From Mayamaea pseudoterrestris (taxonomy: Eukaryota; Bacillariophyta; Bacillariophyceae; Sellaphorales; Sellaphoraceae), in NCBI GenBank assembly GCA_027923505.1, contig BROI01000029.1, forward strand, positions 265,370-329,369: 64,000 nt of DNA. The letters are read 5' to 3'. The notes below the pieces were generated by a model that saw nothing but the letters and a program-made list of their open reading frames with translations, was not told where the DNA came from and did not search any database. The position numbers and the translations under genes were made by a program. This document shows, piece after piece, positions 37,587-46,608 of this stretch (the stretch's first letter is position 1; every line of letters begins with the position of its first letter).

Positions 37587-39161
37587 ATGGGATCTGGATT
37601 ATCGAAACACCCTGATGAGATCCGAGCTGAGCAGCAACAACAGCCTTCATCGCCGTTACGATTTCCTTCAGAAGCTGCAGCACCCGATAATGTTGAGCCA
37701 GAGTCGGCAGTACTTTCAGAAGAGAAAGGAGGAGGCAGCGGAGGCAGCGGCGGCGGCGGATGCCCCATGAAGCGCACCGATGGATCCTACAGTTTCGACT
37801 GGAAGGCGCTGTTGCGTCCAGACTTTCCGCATCGTCAAGGTGCGCCGACATCTAGGGCGAGTGAGGATGGTGTAAAGGAAGCCATGAGCAACAGCAACAA
37901 CAAACAACTACTAGAACAAAGTGACACGTTGCCAGCTGGTGGTGGCGGCGGCGGATGTCCTGTAAAATCAAAGGCAAATTCACAGCAGGAGCAGCATCCT
38001 CAGTATAACGTTTACTCGCAACCGCTCGATCCAACCAACAACATGCCGCAAGTGGCCAACCAGCTACCTTCGCCCAACCAACGCAAGGAGCTTAGTACGG
38101 AGCGTGTTTCGAGTAGCATACCCAAGGGTGGTGGCTCCTCAAGTAGTGATACTAACGGTACTTCGTCTGCATCAGCAACGACATGGACCTACCCATCGCC
38201 GCAAATGTTTTACAACGCACTCAGCCGCAAGAACAAGCTTGGCGACACGACGGAGGATGACATTGCCAATGTTGTCACGCTGCACAACCACATGAACGAA
38301 AAGACGTGGCGCAAGATTCTGCAGTGGGAGCAGGTAGTTGAAACTAACGCTGATGAGAGCAATCCCCCAAAGTTGCTGCGCTTCTTGGGACGACCATCGG
38401 ATCTTTCGCCAAAGGCGGCATTCAAGCACTACTTGCTGGGCCATCCACTTCCGTACGATCGACACGACTGGACCATTGTTCACGAGCGCGATGGAAGCAC
38501 GCGGCGCTACGTCATTGACTACTACCACGACGAGTCGAAAAGCGAAGCGAGCGGCGCCGAAACGGACGACAAGGACGTTGCGGCAACACCCAGTTTGTTG
38601 GTTGACGTGCGGCCCGCCGCGGATGATGTGACATCCATCTATAGTCGATTCATCAGCATGCCGTATGCGCGACGAGTCGCCAAGTCAACAACATTTGAAC
38701 CGCTACCTATGGTTCCATCAACAACGATGAAGTCGCAGGTGCAGGAATCCATTCAAGTCTGGCAAAGCATTCAAAAGCAAGTTGCGGCCGGTGATGAAAG
38801 TGAAACTGACGACGACAGTGAAAGTAAGAATAGTTTGCCTCGCCTTACAGAGACGCAGGCGCGCACGCTTGCCCGAGAATTTGCTCAGGTTGTTGGCGAC
38901 TGTCGAGCGGCGCAGAAGCGCGTGAGCGATTGCAGCAACGACATGGAATGCGCACGAGCAAGCATGGACTTGACAGTATGCATGGGCAAAATTGTGTGTC
39001 CGCTGCAGCATGCGGCATTGACCAAGGCACTGTCATCTAGCTTTGATGGCGACGCCAAGATTGAAGCAGCATTGAACGTGCTGAATGATTGTGTCAGGCT
39101 GAAAACGGTGGACCATAAGAATGCGAAAGAGTTGTATCCGAAACTATTTAGCAAGTCATAA
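37587..39161 (+). CDS. Holocytochrome c synthase fused to a twin-CX9C domain
   Basis: HCCS attaches haem to the CXXCH motif of cytochrome c in the mitochondrial intermembrane space. Family marks: two Cys-Pro haem-regulatory motifs (GGCPMKRTDG and GGCPVKSKA), the block NMPQVANQLPSPNQRKELS, WTYPSPQMFYNALSRK, VVTLHNHMNEKTWRKILQWE with the haem-ligand His, YDRHDWTIVHER, RRYVIDYYHDE and LLVDVRPAADD. After this normal end, about 150 extra residues include CRAAQKRVSDC and ECARASMDLTVC, two exact CX9C pairs separated by five residues (about residues 439-465). That is the CHCH pattern of Mia40-imported proteins. The start at 37587 (MGSGLSK) has Gly at position 2. 524 residues, one exon. Confidence 0.9.
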   Translation: MGSGLSKHPDEIRAEQQQQPSSPLRFPSEAAAPDNVEPESAVLSEEKGGGSGGSGGGGCPMKRTDGSYSFDWKALLRPDFPHRQGAPTSRASEDGVKEAMSNSNNKQLLEQSDTLPAGGGGGGCPVKSKANSQQEQHPQYNVYSQPLDPTNNMPQVANQLPSPNQRKELSTERVSSSIPKGGGSSSSDTNGTSSASATTWTYPSPQMFYNALSRKNKLGDTTEDDIANVVTLHNHMNEKTWRKILQWEQVVETNADESNPPKLLRFLGRPSDLSPKAAFKHYLLGHPLPYDRHDWTIVHERDGSTRRYVIDYYHDESKSEASGAETDDKDVAATPSLLVDVRPAADDVTSIYSRFISMPYARRVAKSTTFEPLPMVPSTTMKSQVQESIQVWQSIQKQVAAGDESETDDDSESKNSLPRLTETQARTLAREFAQVVGDCRAAQKRVSDCSNDMECARASMDLTVCMGKIVCPLQHAALTKALSSSFDGDAKIEAALNVLNDCVRLKTVDHKNAKELYPKLFSKS

Positions 39162-39210
39162 ATAAATAAAAATTATGCGTTATAAGATTATACAAAATGT
39201 AGCTGAGCTG

Positions 39211-40614
39211 CTATTGCTCCATTGCTTGTATCTGCGGCTGTTTAGTAATTGTTGCATGCTGTGCCGCGCTGACGCCGGCGACATGGCCCGTGCCCCAGCA
39301 ATTAAGAAAATTATAGCCGCCAGTGACACCATCAACGTTGATAAGCTCACCACAAACATAGAGACCAGGCACCTTCTTGCTCTCCATAGATTTTAAGTCA
39401 ATCTCTTTCAAGTCAACCCCACCTGCCGTGACGAATTCTTCCTTGAAGGTACCTTTGGATGTCATTTCGAGACTGCATTCGGCAATCTGTTGCGCCAATG
39501 CGCGAATCAGCTTTTTTGATACCTCGCCCCAGCGAACTTGCGCGTCAATGCCGGCTTGTTGCACTAAGGACGCCCACAGTCGACGAGGTATATCCGCTTC
39601 AATAATCGGACATGTCGTGGCAACGAGCTTTTTCGTATGAATGTCCGTCAACGCCCAAAGCTTTTCAAACACTTGTTCAGTATTGCTGCCCAGCTTTGGT
39701 GCCCAATGGACTCTTAAATGTGCTCTGTACCGAACTTGGGCAAACTCTCGCGCTGCAAACGCACTCAAACGCAGGGCACACGGACCCGACAATCCGTGAT
39801 GGGTAATGAGCAAGGGTCCTTCCTGTTGAATCGTGACCTTCTTCGGCTTGGAGCCGCCACCAGTACTTGCAACATCCTCCAATTTGAGTTGAATCATTGC
39901 ATGAGGTACCGAAACACCTGATAGCTCATGCAGCAGTCCACCGGGCTGGACGGCGAATTTGCACGACAATGTAAACAGGGAAGCAACGGTTGGAACAATA
40001 GTATGTCCGAGATTCGCCGCCAGCTGGTAACCCACAGCTGAAGATCCTGTCGCTAGTATGATTGCATCGAATGAAAGTGTTTGAGGCTCCGTTTCACTCC
40101 GTCGCTGAACTACCACTTGAAAGTTGCCGTGCGGTGTGACGTTAATGTTTGCCACTCTACTTTGGAGTTGCACAGTCACCCCAGCGTCGTCGGCCGCCTC
40201 CATCAGGCATTCCATAATGGTGGAGCTACTATCCGTGACTGGAAACATGCGGCCATCTGCTTCCGTTTTTAGCTGAACGCCTCGTTGCTCAAACCATTCT
40301 CGAGCCTCTGACGGACCAAACTGCTTTGTATACAACCCTCGGAGCTCTTTGTTGCCACGAGGATATCCTTGCAGAATAGTAGAAACTGACTTGCTCGTAT
40401 CATGCATGACATTGCAGCGGCCTCCGCCTGATATTTTTACCTTCTGGAGCGGTTGCTGCGTGGCTTCGAACACTGTGACAGTCAATGATTCGTCCGAGTT
40501 AAATGATGCAGCGGCAATGGCGCTGAAAATACCGCTAGCCCCGCCGCCAATGACTCCGATACGATGATATTTTTGACTGCGTGAAAGACCATGAGTCGAG
40601 AGCTGACGAAGCAT
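39211..40614 (-). CDS. HI0933-like (YhiN-type) FAD-dependent oxidoreductase
   Basis: Flavoprotein of the BaiN/HI0933 family, in which activity is mostly unassigned. The dinucleotide-binding GGGASG motif is in RIGVIGGGASGIFSAIAAA. It is followed by the family mark VKISGGGRCNVMHD, the middle blocks LATGSSAVGYQLAANLGH and ITHHGLSGPCALRLSAFAA, and the end GLYVCGELINVDGVTGGYN with NCWGTGHVAG. The Met at 40614 (MLRQLSTHGLSRSQKY) gives a mitochondrial-looking presequence; alternative Mets at 40662 and 40833 are in frame. If 40662 is right, the palindrome at 40646 falls inside the coding sequence. Confidence 0.85.
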   Translation of the reverse strand: MLRQLSTHGLSRSQKYHRIGVIGGGASGIFSAIAAASFNSDESLTVTVFEATQQPLQKVKISGGGRCNVMHDTSKSVSTILQGYPRGNKELRGLYTKQFGPSEAREWFEQRGVQLKTEADGRMFPVTDSSSTIMECLMEAADDAGVTVQLQSRVANINVTPHGNFQVVVQRRSETEPQTLSFDAIILATGSSAVGYQLAANLGHTIVPTVASLFTLSCKFAVQPGGLLHELSGVSVPHAMIQLKLEDVASTGGGSKPKKVTIQQEGPLLITHHGLSGPCALRLSAFAAREFAQVRYRAHLRVHWAPKLGSNTEQVFEKLWALTDIHTKKLVATTCPIIEADIPRRLWASLVQQAGIDAQVRWGEVSKKLIRALAQQIAECSLEMTSKGTFKEEFVTAGGVDLKEIDLKSMESKKVPGLYVCGELINVDGVTGGYNFLNCWGTGHVAGVSAAQHATITKQPQIQAMEQ

Positions 40615-41022
40615 AACGAGGAGTAAGTAACGTTGCGGATAGAGGTACCGGTAGCGCTTCATCATCATGGTCGCAGTTGTGGTCAAAAAAAATTGACGAG
40701 TCGCTGAGTACCGAAAGGACGCAAAACAATCACTGTCGCAACGCGTTGGATCCGTTTCGTGCTTCGCTTCCACGACGTGACCGCAAAACCAGCGACGGGC
40801 CTCCCATCGCAGCCAACGTGGCTTCATTGTCAAGCGATCGCACTCGCTCAGCGCAAGAAGCTAACGTCCACGATCTTGCTGTTTAATATGGTGCAAGAGC
40901 GAGGCTTAAAACCAGAGCAGCCACAAAGCGTTAACGAGTTACAGGGCATGGCGTGTCGAACAAGTCGTTGTCGTGCATTGAATGCTACCAATGAAGTAGC
41001 CTCCTAAGTCGTATCTGCTAAT
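40615..41022. other. Divergent promoter region
   Basis: About 400 bases between the flavoprotein gene and the first papain-like gene. It holds the palindrome at 40646; no further gene is supported, although the flavoprotein frame stays open to 40833. Confidence 0.35.
40646..40653. promoter_or_regulatory. TACCGGTA palindrome near flavoprotein start
   Basis: Perfect copy 32 bases 5' of the chosen start. It would be codons 4-6 of the longer start at 40662, so this copy is the weakest as a promoter element. Confidence 0.3.
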
Positions 41023-42360
41023 ATGACATCGCTAAACGAAGAGAGGGACTTGGGCACACTAATAGCAGTCACCAAAGGCGGCGATTCACCGCCAACTGAG
41101 GTGGTAGAATTGACGAACTCATCGAACCAGTCACGTTTAAGCCTCTCCAGTCCCATCGCTAGCAAATCACTCAATACATTAGTGGCGTCTCATGAAAAGC
41201 ATAGAAATGAACAGATTGCAAGGATGATGGCATTTTTTCGTGGAGAAAGTCTTGACGAAGCCTTTAGCAAGCTAAAAGTTGCTCCAACGAGTCGACCGAC
41301 CTCAAGGCGCCTGGCTCCACAAGATCTTGTCGAACGCATTTTTGACGATGGCTTCAGTGATGCGTACTTGAACGATGGGGAAAGCATGAGGATTCTTTTG
41401 TTCCTTTATGCGAGGGAGTATTTTGCAAATGACGAACACCGACGCAAGCGCGAGTTGACCATTTTCCTCGACTCGCGCACAACTGGCCATCAACGTCTCA
41501 TGCGAGTCATCGAATTTAAACACGACACAGTACTGAGTGACGGGGCTTTCCAAGAGTGGATGGATATATTGACTGCGAAAGGCTACCTTGGAAACGATTT
41601 GCATGCAGGCGTCAAGATGATCTTTGAACTTTTCAAGCTTCAGATCGTCTTCCGACGCCAACTAAGCGGCAATTGCTTTCTACAAGCTGCTGCAGTAATG
41701 CACTGCTACTTGCTACAAATGGGTACCAAGAGATTCGATGGAATAATGGATCTGACGAGATACGTTCGGCAAGAGTATGACGACGTTCAGCTTTCTGCTT
41801 ACACGCTGGACGATAAAGGCGGAACGTCTGTCAGAAACCTCAAAGAGCTCCTCCTCCCACGAAGCGCCATCATCATCATGGACTTTGTGGATGCTGACTA
41901 TGACTTGGTGAAGGAATTTGTCGAACTACCGGCTACCTTGCGTCATTTGGAAACATATGGACCGGCACTCGTGTCAAACTTCAAGTGTGATCCTGACTTT
42001 ATGGAGTACGGAAATAATCAAAGAGGACAGGAACTTGTTCTTCCATTGTTCGATGGCCAGCAGGACGAAAGCAAACAATTGAAGGGAGGTCATGCAATGG
42101 TCTTGGTCGCAATGAAACCTGTTGGGCCATTAGGAGACCGGCATTGGATTTTGTTACTCCAGAATTGGTGGGAGAGAATGCAGTTTGTTGAAATCACGGC
42201 GGAGTACTTTGTCAGCAGTCAAGCGTCCCTCATTTGGGCCATGATTCTTCCCACTGAAATGCCATCTACACTTCCTGTCACCAAAGCTTTATATGCTGAG
42301 ACGCATGTCGATGGATGCGATTCGCTTTACCCACTCCCACTCGACGGTGAATCGGAGTAA
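41023..42360 (+). CDS. Papain-like fold protein of unknown family, tandem copy 1
   Basis: 445 residues, one exon, ATG start. I do not recognise a named family, but the second half carries the residue order of a papain-type active site. Gln213 and Cys218 are in FRRQLSGNCFLQAAAVMHCY, His357 in KGGHAMVLVAMK, and Asn381 in ILLLQNWWERMQFVEIT. Gln-to-Cys spacing is five (six in papain) and His-to-Asn is 24. The N-terminal 200 residues are helical and charged, with EKHRNEQIARMMAFFRGESL and a DDGFSDAYLND motif, and could be a propeptide-like or regulatory part. No signal peptide is seen, so it is probably cytosolic or nuclear. A second copy follows at 42840. Confidence 0.72.
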   Translation: MTSLNEERDLGTLIAVTKGGDSPPTEVVELTNSSNQSRLSLSSPIASKSLNTLVASHEKHRNEQIARMMAFFRGESLDEAFSKLKVAPTSRPTSRRLAPQDLVERIFDDGFSDAYLNDGESMRILLFLYAREYFANDEHRRKRELTIFLDSRTTGHQRLMRVIEFKHDTVLSDGAFQEWMDILTAKGYLGNDLHAGVKMIFELFKLQIVFRRQLSGNCFLQAAAVMHCYLLQMGTKRFDGIMDLTRYVRQEYDDVQLSAYTLDDKGGTSVRNLKELLLPRSAIIIMDFVDADYDLVKEFVELPATLRHLETYGPALVSNFKCDPDFMEYGNNQRGQELVLPLFDGQQDESKQLKGGHAMVLVAMKPVGPLGDRHWILLLQNWWERMQFVEITAEYFVSSQASLIWAMILPTEMPSTLPVTKALYAETHVDGCDSLYPLPLDGESE

Positions 42361-42839
42361 GTAGGTAGCAAACTATGTTCCCATATTTTTAAACAAAGGA
42401 ATGAGACTGACAGACGGAAAGACTTTCGTAAAAGTATTGCTGCGGCCTCTTGTCTGCCGGCTTTAAAAAGATAGTCCCGTACCGGTTGGGTTTCTACCGT
42501 ACGACGAAACTGCGATGCGAGCTGATGAGTACCGTAAGGATTTAAATCGCATCGCAGCGTTACTAAATTGCCGATCTCATTCGCATTCGCATTCATTTTC
42601 TCTTGCCAGCGGCGAGCCAACGTGACTGGACGCTCGCCCTCGCAAACAACTCAGCAAGACAGGTACAAGTGCACTTAAAAGGCAAGACACAGGTTTGACC
42701 TCGAGCGAAAAGCGTCAACGGGAGGCAAATTTCCAAGCCGCAAGCAGTGAGGCGTACCGAACTGATTGTTTCTTGTGCATCGACTGTGAACTTTACGACC
42801 GAAAGAGAATCCCACGATTTGGCTTTCATAGAGACTGAT
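42361..42839. other. Intergenic region between papain-like copies
   Basis: 479 bases with a near-match of the palindrome (TACCGGTT at 42480) and no supported gene. Confidence 0.35.
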
Positions 42840-44170
42840 ATGGCTTCGCGTAACGAAGAGACGAGGGACTCTGACATTCTTGCAGTTGCTGAATGCGAGG
42901 ATTCAACGCTGACGGATGATGCATCAATGAAAGTGTCGGATCTGGTGCAATCTACTCCTCCATCTGGCAGGCAACCCAACGCCAACACGGCGTCACATGA
43001 AAACCGAAAGCAGAAGCAGATTGAAACTATGATGGAATTCCTTGGTGTGAGGACAATTAATGAAGGATTCAAAACTCTCGAGTTGTCTCCAGCGAAGCGA
43101 CCAATCGTGAAAAAATTGAGTTTGCAGGATATTCTCGGGCAAATATTTGACGATGGGTTCAATGACGCCTTCATGGTTGACACCCCCGAGAACAAGAACA
43201 AAGCAATTCTGTTGTTTCTTTACAACAAGGGATATTTTAAAGAGGACGCTGAGCGACGCAAACACGATATATCCATGTTCCTCAGCACACGAACTATTGG
43301 CCAAGAACGCATGTTGAGAGTCATTAACACATTGCACGACAAGTGGAGGCTGCATCGACCGAGAACCAGGCGTACTACGAGGAATGGCGAAACTTGTTGA
43401 CGAAAGGAGGTTTCATTGGGCCTTCGGAAAAGGAGAACATCAGGTCGATCTTTAATCTTCACCAGTTGACGATCGTTTTCCGTCGACAACTCGGCGACAT
43501 GTGCTTTCTCCATGCCGCTGCTGTGATGCATTGTTACTTGCTACAGATGGGTACCGGGCGGTTTGATGGAATGATGGACCTTGCTAAATATGTGCGACAA
43601 TGCTTCGATGATGAGCAACTCTCATCCTACACCCTCGCCGCAGCTGGCGGGAGCAGTTGTGCGATTTTAAAGCATAATTTGAAAGTAAAGAAGCTTCTAA
43701 GCTGGGACTCGGAAGACATTCGAACAGATCTGATTGATAATTTCACCATCACCTACCCCGAAATTTGGAGTTGTCTACAAGCCTGTGGGCCGGCGCTTGT
43801 CAGTCACTTTGCTGTCGACACCAACTTTTACGAGAGCCGGCTACCACAAAATCGCAGTGATCGGTGCTTGCCTCATTTTAGTGGGTCATACAATAAAGAT
43901 AAGCACGAGGGCTACCATTCAATGGTTTTGGTAGCTATAAAGCGCGGGGAGACGGAGTGGACGCTCATCCTGCAAAACTGGTGGGTTGAAATGCAGTTTC
44001 TTGAGGTGACCGCGGAGTATTTTGTCAGCGCTGGAGCGGAACTTATCTGGGTCGTCAAATCCCAGACCGAAATGCCTATCAAGTATCCACTAACGAAAGC
44101 AATTTTGGCAGATACGCAAATTGACGGGTGTGATTGTGGCTCTGGCAGAGCCATTGACTGTGATTTGTAA
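42840..44170 (+). pseudogene. Papain-like protein, tandem copy 2, frameshifted
   Basis: The ATG at 42840 opens MASRNEETRDSDI, aligning with the start of copy 1. The frame matches copy 1 through IGQERMLRVINTLHDK. At about 43340-43344 the similarity moves to the -1 frame, where it continues (VEAASTENQAYYEEWRNLLT) to the stop at 44168-44170; one missing base explains it. No convincing intron borders are present there. The second frame keeps the proposed active site: Cys in RRQLGDMCFLHAAAVMH, His in GYHSMVLVAIKRG, Asn in LILQNWWVEMQF. The two copies are clearly diverged, so the duplication is old. This is either a recent pseudogene, a sequencing or assembly error, or an unusual frameshift. Confidence 0.72.
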
Positions 44171-44316
44171 CTAGGTAAACTCATACTTTATCGGGAAAAG
44201 TTAATCGCCTATTTACTGGTTGTCAATACTTGCTTTCTGTGCAAGTCTATGACACATTCTCGTGGGTTTGGCAAAGTGCATGCGAGCGAGATCAAACGGG
44301 ATCTTTTCCTTCGTCT

Positions 44317-44324
44317 TACCGGTA
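44317..44324. promoter_or_regulatory. TACCGGTA palindrome upstream of plastid protein gene
   Basis: Perfect copy about 57 bases 5' of the chosen start at 44381. Confidence 0.42.
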
Positions 44325-44380
44325 CTAAAAGATCGAGAAATCGGATCGACGCGGAGCGTCATCAATCACAAAGCAAGATT

Positions 44381-46483
44381 ATGATGTTATTCGAGGCGCG
44401 ATCAAGAGCCGCAATCTTTTCTCTGTGTCTGGTATTTCAGCTATTCGAGTATAGAACTGCCGAAGCTTTTCTCCTGACTCGAAAGAACACGCGAGTGCCA
44501 GCGCTGGGCGGATCTGCTAACGATTTTTCATCGTCGAAACAGCTTCACGATGACCTACGTCTGCACGAAAATGATCAACGGAGTATGCTTTTACAGGTCT
44601 TGTTTAACAACTCGTTGACAGAAGTTACCCTAACCGGTCAAGCGAAGTTGAAAACGACGAGCGAGTCCGTCTTGCAAGACTGTGCTGTATTAGTGTCGCC
44701 GCCAGATAGTCTTGAGGACTTGGGCTTGGGCCATGCTGCCATGCCAGCACTCCTCGTTCCCTTGACACCACCGCAACTAAAGCTTCTTCAATGCACCGCA
44801 ATGAAACTGCCGCAATCCAAGTGGACACTCATATCATCGCTGAATCCACTCTTGGTGAACCGCGACGGCGCTTTGTGTGACAATATTCCTTGGGCCGAGT
44901 GGACGGTTGATCCGCAGCAACGCAATCGCGATGCATCCAACAATATCATTGCAACCAAGTATCACTCTGGAAAGCGAGATGCCTACAATCGATTCCTGGG
45001 CAAGGACTGGGCTGGTTCTGCGACTGCCAGTGTTGGATTGCTGCGGAGCGTTTTGGATCAAAGGCAAGACTCGGCAAAAAATGACCTTGACGAAAGTGGC
45101 ACCAAGATTCTTGACGACTTTGGCTTGGACCAAGAGTCGCAAACGCAATTGGCGCGTCGTATTTGGGAGATTCAGTATCGCGAGGCGCAAATGGATTTGG
45201 CGGAGATTGAGTCGAACTTGGCAGTCGCAACGCAGCAAGCGAGAAATGACGTGAGCGTTTGGGAGCAACAGCGAAACGTTGCCGCCCAAGCATTGCAGAA
45301 GCTGCAAGCACAAGGGCAATCAAGCACTAAAGGTGAACTACAGTCCAGTGCGTTGGACAAGCCGACGAGAAATGCTCCGCCATACCGAGGCGCTTCTGGC
45401 TATGATCCTGCTGCCGCCGAAGATACGGCAACGTACCGCTCGCCCTATGACTTGCTCAAGGAAATTATAAAAGATCAATTGCAAGCGGAAATGGTTGGCG
45501 CCGTTCTAGAAATATCAAGTCTGCTGCAGGCGACCGTGGGTGGAGCATTGGTTATCCGACGAATATCCGCCAAGGAATCTATTTCCATTGCAGGTGAAAC
45601 ATTATCTATCGATAATACATCGGAGGACTACGGAAATCCCAACGTGACAGGCCGCACTACCATTGTCGTGGAATGCGACGCGGATGAAGCCATTGGTATG
45701 GCACTGGCCTGCGATGTGCCTCTCCACGTGGAGACTGAGCTTTTCGATCGAGCGAGCGTCATGTGCCAAGTCAAGGATGACGACCATTTCAACGCAACTT
45801 CCACCAGCTATAAGTCATTATTACGCACGTGGAGAGCCATGGATAGCGAACTGTCTATATTAAAGGAAGGCCAATATGTTAACCAGTCGAAAACGGAGCG
45901 AGTGCTGGCGGTTCGCAGTCCGCGATCGACCTCACTGTTTGATGCCATGTTTGCGATGCCGCCGCCTCCATCATCGCCCGTCTTTCCAACTGATAACCCC
46001 GTTAAAACGTTAAATGAATATGACGCATTGTCAGTTGTTGATAAAGCACAAACCTTGCAATCAATGAGCGGATTCAATGGGCGACTGCCCAGACCTCGAG
46101 TTGTGCGCGAGAAGCCATCGTCGTTGGATGAATTACTAATACCCCTTGTAGATGAGTCGGTTCGCCGACAGTACCTAATTCGCGATGCCAAGCAGCGAGG
46201 AGACACGGTGACTGCCGCAGAATTAGAATCTCGCAAGAGTCAGCGGCAGGTCGCAAAGGAACGAGCGGACTTTGCTCGAGATATGGGCAAGGATGACGAG
46301 GCCGAATATTGGGAAAACGAAGCTAACTTCTTAGAAACACTTCGAGCGGATGCGACCCAAGACGAGGGTGCATATTCAGAGTGGCTTGATCGGGACGAGT
46401 GGTACGAGCGGCAACGATTGAAACTAGCAAAGCGAGTGGACAAGAAAAAGTTAGGAACGTTGCTCGATGGGATTGACTTTTGA
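44381..46483 (+). CDS. Plastid-targeted coiled-coil protein of unknown function
   Basis: Start chosen at 44381 because it gives a signal peptide ending in a plastid-type motif (IFSLCLVFQLFEYRTAEAFL, Phe after AEA); the frame is open to 44249. About 700 residues. Middle parts have long charged helices (LARRIWEIQYREAQMDLAEI, then WEQQRNVAAQALQKLQAQ). The C-terminus is again helical and acidic-basic (VRRQYLIRDAKQRGDTVTAA, then KERADFARDMGKDDEAEYWE), with a mild resemblance to UVR-like helical motifs. No catalytic motif was recognised. Confidence 0.72.
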   Translation: MMLFEARSRAAIFSLCLVFQLFEYRTAEAFLLTRKNTRVPALGGSANDFSSSKQLHDDLRLHENDQRSMLLQVLFNNSLTEVTLTGQAKLKTTSESVLQDCAVLVSPPDSLEDLGLGHAAMPALLVPLTPPQLKLLQCTAMKLPQSKWTLISSLNPLLVNRDGALCDNIPWAEWTVDPQQRNRDASNNIIATKYHSGKRDAYNRFLGKDWAGSATASVGLLRSVLDQRQDSAKNDLDESGTKILDDFGLDQESQTQLARRIWEIQYREAQMDLAEIESNLAVATQQARNDVSVWEQQRNVAAQALQKLQAQGQSSTKGELQSSALDKPTRNAPPYRGASGYDPAAAEDTATYRSPYDLLKEIIKDQLQAEMVGAVLEISSLLQATVGGALVIRRISAKESISIAGETLSIDNTSEDYGNPNVTGRTTIVVECDADEAIGMALACDVPLHVETELFDRASVMCQVKDDDHFNATSTSYKSLLRTWRAMDSELSILKEGQYVNQSKTERVLAVRSPRSTSLFDAMFAMPPPPSSPVFPTDNPVKTLNEYDALSVVDKAQTLQSMSGFNGRLPRPRVVREKPSSLDELLIPLVDESVRRQYLIRDAKQRGDTVTAAELESRKSQRQVAKERADFARDMGKDDEAEYWENEANFLETLRADATQDEGAYSEWLDRDEWYERQRLKLAKRVDKKKLGTLLDGIDF

Positions 46484-46608
46484 TTGCCAATTTGGAGATA
46501 TCTCACGTTCGACAGAAAGCGTACAGTAGCTTCATGATACATGTTTGTAATGTTAATTTATATGCATATATATCGTACGTGATTCTTTGCTTGCTACCGG
46601 ACGCGATG

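Noticed and set aside
44249-44380. Upstream extension of the plastid coiled-coil protein
   Set aside because: The Met at 44381 places a signal peptide at the N-terminus, and the extension contains the promoter palindrome, so translation from 44249 is unlikely.
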